From the NCBI GenBank assembly GCA_030623035.1, contig JAUXFK010000137.1, positions 1 to 7,848 of the forward strand: DNA of 7,848 nucleotides, given 5' to 3'. Positions 1 to 5,567 of the stretch are shown here, in pieces (within the stretch, counting starts at the first letter, position 1; every line of letters begins with the position of its first letter). A program made the position numbers and the translations under genes. Origin of the DNA: Deltaproteobacteria bacterium (GTDB taxonomy: Bacteria > Desulfobacterota > UBA8473). The notes under the pieces were generated by a model. It did not search any database and was not told the origin of the DNA. It saw nothing but the letters and a program-made list of their open reading frames with translations.

Positions 1-264
1 AGCCTTATGAAACAGAAAGCACTGGCCAAGCTTCAACGGCAATCAAATTTTAACCCGTGCAGAACTCGCATCTAAGTGAGCATAAAGAAAGAACAGCATC
101 CAACTATTAAATTCAGCCGGTAAGCTTTGGAACGATTAACATCCAAGTACAACAAGGCTTTCCCCTGTTCTTTCTTAACGCTCACTAAGACGCTCAAACA
201 GTTGCACGGATTAAAATTTGACCACCGCCTTCGCAACCAAAATTTCAAAAAGCTAAACTTTTAC
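1..264 (+). mobile_element. MITE copy 1, diverged, 5' tip outside window
   Basis: Non-coding palindromic element of the same family as the copies at 448, 2160 and 7725. Bases 1-3 (AGC) match the last three bases of the terminal repeat GTAACAGTTTAGC, so the element should begin about 10 bases before the window. The right end, GCTAAACTTTTAC at 252-264, has one mismatch to the family end. The inner arms are recognisable: CAAATTTTAA and AAAGAAAGAACAG on the left, CTGTTCTTTCTTAACGCTCA and TTAAAATTTGACC on the right. The central loop (about 98-160) differs from that of copies 2 and 3 but shares CTATTAAATTCAG with copy 4. It is more diverged than the others and so probably an older insertion. The 91-codon frame at 127-402 starts inside it with TTG and is not a credible gene. 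Confidence 0.85.
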
Positions 265-439
265 AGTATAAAAAAGTTTGGGCTGAATGTCAATGAATTA
301 GACAGGATGATTTTGAGCTGGTTCAGGATCCCTGGACGACATAATTTCGCCATGCTGAAATCAGGACTATATATCAATCGCTTTTATTTATATTCTTCTT
401 GACAGATAAGCCATTTTATTTAATAAATATTCGGCATTA
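265..439. other. intergenic stretch between MITE copies 1 and 2
   Basis: No convincing gene. An open frame runs through it from the MITE (127-402), but its start is a TTG within the mobile element and the product resembles nothing I recognise. The right part is AT-rich and carries a candidate promoter at 399-427. The whole interval 1-762 therefore holds two MITEs, this spacer and the leader of the phosphohydrolase gene. Confidence 0.6.
399..427 (+). promoter_or_regulatory. candidate sigma70-type promoter of the phosphohydrolase gene
   Basis: A perfect -35 hexamer TTGACA (399-404), a 17-base spacer and AATAAA (422-427; 4 of 6 matches to TATAAT) are preceded by an AT-rich tract. The nearest gene on this strand is the phosphohydrolase at 763. 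Removing MITE copy 2 and one target duplication (276 bases) would place the -10 only about 59 bases before the ATG, a normal spacing. Inferred from sequence only. Confidence 0.45.
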
Positions 440-447
440 AAATGCTT
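440..447. repeat. left target-site duplication of MITE copy 2
   Basis: AAATGCTT immediately precedes the GTAAC tip and is repeated exactly at 716-723, directly after the GTTAC tip. An 8-bp duplication shows insertion by transposition. Confidence 0.9.
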
Positions 448-715
448 GTAACAGTTTAGCATTTTGAAAAGAGATGCTTCAACGACAATCAAATTTTAAT
501 CCGTGTAAACTCGCGTCCAAGTGAGCGTAAAGAAAGAACAGTATATCACTATTCAATTGAGTATCTCCATTATTACCTATTTCAGAGATAAAATGTAAGG
601 TAATTCCCTGTTCTTTCTTAACGCTCACTAAGACGCTCAGACAGCACACGCATTAAAATTTGACCGTCGTTAAAGCTTGATGATAGTTTTCTATTTCATA
701 GCGCTAAACTGTTAC
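448..715 (+). mobile_element. MITE copy 2, complete, 268 bp, IS66-like ends
   Basis: A complete non-coding element bounded by perfect 13-bp inverted repeats (GTAACAGTTTAGC at 448-460, GCTAAACTGTTAC at 703-715) and an exact 8-bp target duplication. Inside, two long arms (481-541 and 608-671) are imperfect inverted copies. The inner 21 bases of each (521-541 against 608-628) pair with a single mismatch around a 66-base loop, so one strand can fold into a long hairpin. IS66-family elements are known for GTAA tips and 8-bp duplications, so I infer mobilisation by an IS66-type transposase. It differs from the inverted copy at 2160-2427 at only 4 positions. It sits in the leader of the phosphohydrolase gene, between a candidate promoter and the start codon. 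Confidence 0.93.
660..687 (+). promoter_or_regulatory. possible outward promoter in the right arm of MITE copy 2
   Basis: TTGACC (660-665; 5 of 6 to consensus), a 16-base spacer and GATAGT (682-687; 4 of 6) point out of the element toward the phosphohydrolase start at 763. The matches are modest and AT-rich DNA produces these by chance. If active, the mobile element would supply its own transcript start to the gene. Confidence 0.25.
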
Positions 716-723
716 AAATGCTT
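716..723. repeat. right target-site duplication of MITE copy 2
   Basis: AAATGCTT, an exact copy of 440-447, directly follows the GTTAC tip of the element. Confidence 0.9.
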
Positions 724-762
724 TTGGTAAACTCTATTACAAGAGAGGAAGAGATGTGAAAT

Positions 763-2067
763 ATGAGTTTTCTTGATACTGACAAACGTTCTATTATTAT
801 TGGTCTCGACGGGGTACCCGATTCACTTGTAAAGGATTTATCAGCAAAAGGTGTTATGCCCAATATTGGAGCGTTAGCCGAAGATGGTATATTTCGGAGC
901 ATGGAGTCAACCCTTCCCGACATATCTTCTGTGGCATGGAGTTCAATAATAACCGGTTTAAACCCGGGTGAGCACGGGATTTATGGTTTTATGGACATTG
1001 TGCCCGGGACGTATCGGATATATTTCCCTAATTTTACAAACCTGTGCGGGAAGCCGTTTTGGAATTATACGGAAGGAACCAGATCTGTCATTGTCAATGT
1101 TCCCTCAACTTACCCTGCAATGCAGCTAAATGGCATACTCATCTCCGGTTTTGTTGCCCTTGAATTAGAGAGGGCAGTGTACCCGCCTTCTCTGGTTACA
1201 GAGCTGAAAAGACTGAAATACCGTCTCGATGTGGATTCTGAGATCGGCCATAAATCACTGGAATTGTTTATCAATGATTTACACAGAACCCTTGATGCAA
1301 GAATCGAAACTTACCGTTATCTTTGGGATAAAGAGGACTGGGATTGTTTCATGCTCGTCTTTACCGGTACGGATAGGATTGCGCACTTCTTATGGAATGC
1401 ATATGAAGAAAGCGACAGTTTGTACCACAAAACCTTTTTACAATACTTTCATACGATTGATCAGATCATAGGAGAGATCACCAGGAGAACAAGGCCTCAA
1501 GATTCGCTGATTCTCCTTTCTGACCATGGCTTTGAACGATTAAAGAAGACCGTCTATATCAATTATTATTTGAGGAAAGCGGGTTTTTTAAAGCTGAATA
1601 AGATTCCGACTTCATCCTACGATGATATCGGTCAAGGGACTCTCGCTTTTGCCCTTGAGCCGGCCAGGATTTATCTTAATGCAGTCTCTAAGTTTCCTCG
1701 TGGCAGTGTAAAAGAGAGTGAACAAGAGTCTATTCTTCGAGATTTAACCGACCTCTTTTATGCCCTTGAAGTTGAAGGGGAAAAGGTGATAAATCGAGTA
1801 TACAGAAAACAAGAGATATATAAGGGGCCTTTTTTCAACCAGGCTCCGGATTTGGTCTTGCTCCCAAACAGCGGTTTTGATCTGAAGGCCAGACTGCAGG
1901 CTGAAACTCTTATGGAATCTACAATTTTTACCGGTAAACATACAAAGGACAATGCATTCTTGATCGTTAAAAGCCCCCAGGATTGTTATGTACCTGAAAA
2001 CCCCAGCGTTTTCGACATATTTGGGATTTTAAAGGCAATCGAAAATCCAGATTTATCGTATCAATAA
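763..2067 (+). CDS. AlkP-superfamily phosphohydrolase/phosphomutase (COG3379 / type I phosphodiesterase-like)
   Basis: 434 residues, predicted soluble and cytoplasmic, with no signal peptide or membrane segment. The full set of expected bimetal-site residues is visible: D16 in IGLDGVPD, a nucleophile best placed at S55 (DISSVAW, followed by ITGLNPGEHGIYGF), D204 and H208 in FTGTDRIAH, D254-H255 in LLSDHGFE, and H393 in TGKHTKDNAF. This is the pattern of alkaline phosphatase/nucleotide pyrophosphatase-fold enzymes, which use two divalent metals to hydrolyse phosphomono- or diesters. The GLNPGEHGI segment is typical of COG3379 proteins, whose substrates are mostly unknown. Many members carry Thr at the nucleophile position; here it appears to be Ser. 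The ATG at 763 has a purine-rich GAAGAG (748-753) nine bases upstream. The gene stands alone, bracketed by two near-identical inverted MITEs. The family is confident; the substrate is not. Confidence 0.9.
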   Translation: MSFLDTDKRSIIIGLDGVPDSLVKDLSAKGVMPNIGALAEDGIFRSMESTLPDISSVAWSSIITGLNPGEHGIYGFMDIVPGTYRIYFPNFTNLCGKPFWNYTEGTRSVIVNVPSTYPAMQLNGILISGFVALELERAVYPPSLVTELKRLKYRLDVDSEIGHKSLELFINDLHRTLDARIETYRYLWDKEDWDCFMLVFTGTDRIAHFLWNAYEESDSLYHKTFLQYFHTIDQIIGEITRRTRPQDSLILLSDHGFERLKKTVYINYYLRKAGFLKLNKIPTSSYDDIGQGTLAFALEPARIYLNAVSKFPRGSVKESEQESILRDLTDLFYALEVEGEKVINRVYRKQEIYKGPFFNQAPDLVLLPNSGFDLKARLQAETLMESTIFTGKHTKDNAFLIVKSPQDCYVPENPSVFDIFGILKAIENPDLSYQ

Positions 2068-2122
2068 GGTTAAGCTTTTGACCTTGACTATTACCTTCTT
2101 TTTTTGGTAAAATTTATAATAA

Positions 2123-2158
2123 CCGGCCTGTTTTTGTGGGCTGGCTCATTTAATTTTG
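2123..2158 (+). terminator. possible terminator after the phosphohydrolase gene
   Basis: CCGGCC (2123-2128) can pair with GGCTGG (2139-2144), giving a 6-bp GC-rich stem with one G-U pair and a 10-base loop. A moderately T-rich stretch follows (CATTTAATTTT) and ends in the target site of MITE copy 3. The T-tract is interrupted, so this is a weak call. Confidence 0.35.
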
Positions 2159-2159
2159 G
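2152..2159. repeat. left target-site duplication of MITE copy 3
   Basis: AATTTTGG directly precedes the GTAAC tip at 2160 and recurs exactly at 2428-2435. Confidence 0.9.
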
Positions 2160-2427
2160 GTAACAGTTTAGCGCTATGAAATAGAAAACTATCATCAAGC
2201 TTTAACGACGGTCAAATTTTAATGCGTGTGCTGTCTGAGCGTCTTAGTGAGCGTTAAGAAAGAACAGGGGATTACCTTACATTTTATCTCTGAAACAGGT
2301 AATAATGGAGATACTCAATTGAATAGTGATATACTGTTCTTTCTTTACGCTCACTTGGATGCGAGTTTACACGGATTAAAATTTGATTGTCGTTAAAGCA
2401 TCTCTTTTCAAAATGCTAAACTGTTAC
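2160..2427 (-). mobile_element. MITE copy 3, complete, 268 bp, inverted relative to copy 2
   Basis: Perfect 13-bp ends (GTAACAGTTTAGC at 2160-2172, GCTAAACTGTTAC at 2415-2427) and an exact 8-bp target duplication. Its reverse complement matches copy 2 at 264 of 268 positions by my direct comparison, loop included, so the two come from one recent burst. It carries the same nested inverted arms and no open frame of note. It lies 92 bases after the phosphohydrolase stop and 180 bases before the kinase start. Having its own target duplication, distinct from that of copy 2, it arrived as a separate insertion. Confidence 0.93.
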
Positions 2428-2435
2428 AATTTTGG
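2428..2435. repeat. right target-site duplication of MITE copy 3
   Basis: AATTTTGG, identical to 2152-2159, directly follows the element's GTTAC tip. Confidence 0.9.
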
Positions 2436-2468
2436 AAGATAATTCGGACAGACCCCTTTCCTATCAAC

Positions 2469-2499
2469 TTTGAAGGCAAAGCAAAATGAATCCTTCAAA
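2469..2499. repeat. 8-bp inverted repeat upstream of the kinase gene
   Basis: TTTGAAGG (2469-2476) and CCTTCAAA (2492-2499) are perfect inverted copies separated by 15 bases, with centres 23 bases (about two helical turns) apart. A pyrimidine-rich, T-containing stretch follows. It could be an operator for a dimeric regulator of the kinase operon, or a terminator stem from the upstream unit. The sequence does not decide between them. Confidence 0.35.
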
Positions 2500-2552
2500 T
2501 AGTCTTTACCTTTCGTTTCGAACACCTGGCTCTCTTCCAAGAAGATATTTGC

Positions 2553-2567
2553 CTAATTCAGGATTAG
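2553..2567. promoter_or_regulatory. small dyad CTAAT-N5-ATTAG ahead of the kinase gene
   Basis: Perfect 5+5 dyad 40 bases before the GTG start, in a place where an operator could lie. Dyads this short are common by chance in AT-rich DNA, so this is only a marker. Confidence 0.15.
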
Positions 2568-2593
2568 CTTTGTCAACTAAGCACTAGTAGGCA

Positions 2594-2600
2594 TAGGAGG
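2594..2600 (+). promoter_or_regulatory. ribosome binding site deciding the GTG start of the kinase
   Basis: TAGGAGG is a near-perfect Shine-Dalgarno seven bases before the GTG at 2608. No ATG in this frame has a comparable site nearby, so it fixes the GTG start. Confidence 0.8.
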
Positions 2601-2607
2601 ATAAAGC

Positions 2608-4554
2608 GTGAGAACTGCATCAGATTTAGACATATTAGAGTCTTCAAAGGAGGTACATCATCAGGCGAGATATGACGCACTCGTAAGGCAACACAAAGCC
2701 TTGGTGGTTGAGCATGAGAAGTTGCTCGCGACTATGGAAGGGATAAAAGCCTCCGATATTTGGGCATCCAAGAAGAACCCTGACTGTGTCTGCATTGTGA
2801 TCCCAAGTGGCAAGGTGGTTTTTGAGAACAAGCAATTTATTAAACTTATCAGGGAAACTGAGGAGGAGGGGTACTGGTGTACGTCTGGTGACAAAAAGCC
2901 AGGTTTACTTAAGGAGCAAATCATACGTACCGTAAAGGAACCGGAAGAGTCCTTCATATTTCCCTTCAAAAAGGAGTATTTTCGAGACCCAACACTCGAT
3001 AGAGGTGTTAATCGAGTAGAAGCCTTATTTGAACCTTATATTCACAATAAGAAAAGGTATATTTGTGTTATTCTGCAAGATACAACCACCCGCACCTTGC
3101 AAGAGAGAAAGCTAGGCGATTTGTCTCTCAATTTTATTAATCCACCTCATGAAGATGTCTTTATACTCGACAAGGATCACAGAATTAATTATGCAAGCAA
3201 CTCCTTTCTAAAAAAAGAGGGAATGGCTTTAGAAGAGATAGTAGGTCGTTATTGTTACGAGGTGGCCACTTGGAAACTAAATAGGTGCTGTACCAGAGAA
3301 TTTCAATGCATAGTCCGACAGGTCCACGATACAGGTGAACCTGCAAGGATGGTGAGACGTAGCGTTGGCAAGGATGGTTCATTGAAGTGTACCGATGTCA
3401 TCGCTATACCAATACGTGATAAACAAGGCAATATAATCCAGGTAATGTGGGCCTTGCGAGATGTCAGTGAGTTTATGGCAACACACGATGCCTTACTTAC
3501 CTCAGAAAAGAAATATCAAACACTTGTCGAGCAGCTTCCAGTCATTGTATATACAATGACCCTCGAAGAAAAGCCTACCATAACCTTCATTAGCCCTCAG
3601 ACAAAATCGGTCTTTGGGATTTCTGCAGACGAGATTATAGCCAATCCAAATCTTAGAATGAAGATCATCCATCCAGTGGATCGAGGCAGATTTATAAAAG
3701 AATTCCTGAACTGTCGGAAACAAGGAAAGGCCTTTGAGAGCGAATATCGATTAATGAAATCAGACGGAGATATCTTGTGGGTTCATGATCGTGCCACTTT
3801 GATCTCCGACGACAAAGGACAGCCACAATATTTTTTGGGGATGATCACCGATATAAATGATCACAAGAAAATGGAGGAAAGGATCCGTTTGCTTTCCTCC
3901 CGCCTCTGGAATGTCCAGGAAGAAGAGAAGTCCAGAATAGCCCGTGACTTACATGATGGACTTGGGCAATCTTTGGCAGCGATACTTTACTCCCTTGAAG
4001 GTCTTGCAGAATTACTTCCCAACGATATGCAAAGGGAAGAACAAACAATCAAAGAGGTGATTGATTTAATACAAAAAGTCAGCACCGACGTCAGGTGTAT
4101 TGCTTCTGACCTCAGACCATCGATGTTGGACACCCTTGGGCTCGTCCCCACCTTAAGATGGATGTCCAGGTATCTCCCTGAAAAACACAATATTCAAGTA
4201 GATTTCCAGGCCATGGGAATGGAGCAGAAGAAGTTACCATCGAATTTGGAAATCAATATTTTCAGGCTCTTCCAGGAAACGATTAACAATATAATAAAAC
4301 ACGCAAAAGCACAAAGAGTAAACCTCAAACTCATTCATAGGTATCCAAAGATCGTCATGATAATCTCGGATGATGGCCGGGGTTTTGATTTCAACTCAAC
4401 TCCTCCGGACAATAATCGTATGGGTATTATTGGCATGAGGCAGCGTGTCTCTGCATTGGGTGGCGAATTCAATATAAAATCGGAAGTTGGAAGAGGAACG
4501 ACTGTTCGCGTAGAGATTCCTTTAAATCAGGGGGAGACATATGAAGGGGATTAG
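2608..4554 (+). CDS. cytoplasmic multi-PAS sensor histidine kinase (NarX/DegS class, HisKA_3)
   Basis: 648 residues with no membrane segment, so an intracellular signal sensor. Order: a short coiled coil (about 15-45); a degenerate PAS-like region (about 58-165); a PAS domain (about 170-290) with a cysteine cluster C216, C227, C228, C234 plus C261; a PAS_3-type domain (about 300-420) containing IIHPVDRGRF; a HisKA_3 dimerisation domain (about 430-500) with the phospho-acceptor H449 in RIARDLHDGLGQ; and a HATPase domain (about 545-642) with an N box around E557-H565, DDGRGFD at 588-594, GIIGM and GRGTT. HisKA_3 kinases pair with NarL/FixJ regulators, and exactly such a gene overlaps its 3' end. 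The cysteines suggest a redox, metal or cofactor-bound sensor, which is inference. The GTG start is set by TAGGAGG. The signal is unknown. Confidence 0.93.
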   Translation: MRTASDLDILESSKEVHHQARYDALVRQHKALVVEHEKLLATMEGIKASDIWASKKNPDCVCIVIPSGKVVFENKQFIKLIRETEEEGYWCTSGDKKPGLLKEQIIRTVKEPEESFIFPFKKEYFRDPTLDRGVNRVEALFEPYIHNKKRYICVILQDTTTRTLQERKLGDLSLNFINPPHEDVFILDKDHRINYASNSFLKKEGMALEEIVGRYCYEVATWKLNRCCTREFQCIVRQVHDTGEPARMVRRSVGKDGSLKCTDVIAIPIRDKQGNIIQVMWALRDVSEFMATHDALLTSEKKYQTLVEQLPVIVYTMTLEEKPTITFISPQTKSVFGISADEIIANPNLRMKIIHPVDRGRFIKEFLNCRKQGKAFESEYRLMKSDGDILWVHDRATLISDDKGQPQYFLGMITDINDHKKMEERIRLLSSRLWNVQEEEKSRIARDLHDGLGQSLAAILYSLEGLAELLPNDMQREEQTIKEVIDLIQKVSTDVRCIASDLRPSMLDTLGLVPTLRWMSRYLPEKHNIQVDFQAMGMEQKKLPSNLEINIFRLFQETINNIIKHAKAQRVNLKLIHRYPKIVMIISDDGRGFDFNSTPPDNNRMGIIGMRQRVSALGGEFNIKSEVGRGTTVRVEIPLNQGETYEGD

Positions 4555-5257
4555 AATCTTGTTAGTCGATGATCATCCCATCTTCAGGGAAGGGTTGAAA
4601 GGGATATTAAATGGACAACCCGATATGGAAGTAGTGGGGGAGGCGAGTGATGGATATGGTGCCCTAAAAGAGATCAATCAACTCAGGCCTAATGTCGCAG
4701 TAATTGATATAGCTATGCCTGGTCTTAATGGTCTGGAGACAACATCGCTCATAAAGCGATCCCAGCCGGATGTAGAGGTTATCATACTCTCAATGCATCA
4801 AAAAGATACCTTTATTCATGAGGCATTCAAGGCAGGTGCCCTCGGTTACGTCCTTAAGGCCTCTTCTAGTGTTGAGGTGCTCAATGCGATTAGGGCTGCT
4901 CATAAAGGAGAGTATTTTCTAGGCCCCAATATTGCAGCAAGTGTAATCACTGAATATTTGAAAAGCAAGAAAGATGAGCCTGACGTAAAAGGATATGATC
5001 TGCTTACAGAGAGAGAACAGGAGGTCTTTCCCTTGATCGTAGAAGGGTTGTCCAATAAACAGATTGCAGACATTCTCTGTATCAGTGTCAAGACAGTGGA
5101 AAAGCACAAGACAAGTATTATACGTAAGCTTGGGGTTAATGACGTTGTTGGTCTTGTGAAGTATGCTATCATGCATGAAATCATAGATACCGAGATTTGG
5201 GTGAAGGATCTCCCCTTTAAAAAGTCTAATGGTAGCACTTTCCCTATGATAAAGTAG
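4541..5257 (+). CDS. NarL/FixJ-family response regulator (REC + LuxR-type HTH)
   Basis: 238 residues. The receiver domain (about 3-120) has the acidic pocket D10-D11, the phospho-acceptor D56 in VIDIAMPG, S84 at the switch position and K106. A linker precedes a LuxR/GerE-type helix-turn-helix (about 152-212) with LTEREQEV, GLSNKQIADIL and SVKTVEKHKTSI, which binds DNA as a dimer after phosphorylation. A tail of about 25 residues extends past the usual HTH end. The ATG lies 14 bases inside the kinase gene, after a GGGGGAGA ribosome site, so translation is probably coupled and the kinase is the cognate partner. Targets are unknown; the dehydratase gene downstream is a candidate by position only. 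Confidence 0.95.
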   Translation: MKGIRILLVDDHPIFREGLKGILNGQPDMEVVGEASDGYGALKEINQLRPNVAVIDIAMPGLNGLETTSLIKRSQPDVEVIILSMHQKDTFIHEAFKAGALGYVLKASSSVEVLNAIRAAHKGEYFLGPNIAASVITEYLKSKKDEPDVKGYDLLTEREQEVFPLIVEGLSNKQIADILCISVKTVEKHKTSIIRKLGVNDVVGLVKYAIMHEIIDTEIWVKDLPFKKSNGSTFPMIK

Positions 5258-5394
5258 AAAAATCCTACCCGCAAATTCGTATCTTACCTATAGACACAAT
5301 TCAATAATCAATGCAATAATTGTAATATAGCTTGAAATTACCGGACTTGTTTGGGTTCCATAAAGTCGCCCAACTCTTTTGAGTTATTAATAGA

Positions 5395-5423
5395 TTGATC
5401 AGAGAGCCCTTGCGTTAGATTAT
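5395..5423 (+). promoter_or_regulatory. weak candidate promoter for the dehydratase gene
   Basis: TTGATC (5395-5400), a 17-base spacer and GATTAT (5418-5423), each 4 of 6 matches to consensus. It would give a leader of about 135 bases that includes both hairpins at 5495-5542. Low confidence because the matches are modest. Confidence 0.25.
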
Positions 5424-5494
5424 CGGTATCCCTCATTAGTTTCGATTGAAAGGGAGTGTAAATCTGCCCATAGCGATTCTGGAATCTGATTATG

Positions 5495-5542
5495 CCTTAC
5501 TAAACCCAAGTAAGGGCGCATGCCTGTTCTTTAAGCGTGCGT
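5495..5542 (+). promoter_or_regulatory. two abutting hairpins in the dehydratase leader
   Basis: CCTTACT (5495-5501) pairs perfectly with AGTAAGG (5509-5515) around a 7-base loop. Immediately after it, GCGCATGC (5516-5523) pairs with GCGTGCGT (5535-5542), with two G-U pairs and an 11-base loop. The second ends 12 bases before the ribosome site at 5555. Such stacked stems could affect translation or RNA stability. The structure does not match a riboswitch I know. Confidence 0.4.
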
Positions 5543-5567
5543 GAGTCCCTTTCTTAGGAGATGAATC

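Larger units (their letters stand above)
5258..5567. other. 310-base intergenic region before the dehydratase gene
   Basis: No open frame or RNA gene was recognised. It holds small dyads after the regulator stop (ACAATT/AATTGT at 5296-5323; AACTC-TTTT-GAGTT at 5372-5385), neither with a T-tract that would make a clear terminator. It also holds a weak promoter candidate (5395-5423), two adjacent hairpins (5495-5542) and the ribosome site TAGGAG (5555-5560) for the dehydratase. Its length and the hairpins suggest the dehydratase is transcribed separately from the kinase-regulator pair. Confidence 0.5.

Noticed and set aside
127..402. 91-codon open frame after the first MITE
   Set aside because: It starts with TTG inside a mobile element, has no good ribosome site, runs across the element boundary into unrelated DNA, and the protein is unlike any family I know.
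448..2427. CRISPR array or phage attachment sites
   Set aside because: The repeats are 268 bp, inverted, unevenly spaced and transposon-like, with no spacers, cas genes or integrase.
440..2435. Composite transposon made of two MITEs carrying the phosphohydrolase gene
   Set aside because: Each element has its own perfect 8-bp target duplication with a different sequence. This shows two separate insertions, not movement of the whole block.
4900..5274. 124-codon minus-strand frame opposite the response regulator
   Set aside because: It lies almost entirely opposite the well-supported regulator gene, and the protein shows no recognisable motif. It is a shadow frame.
5481..5500. Sigma54-type promoter (CTGG...GC) before the dehydratase
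   Set aside because: The GG-to-GC spacing is one base too long and the flanking bases do not match the -24/-12 consensus.
5258..5567. Riboswitch in the long leader
   Set aside because: The hairpins are short, and no conserved core of a riboswitch class I can recall is visible.
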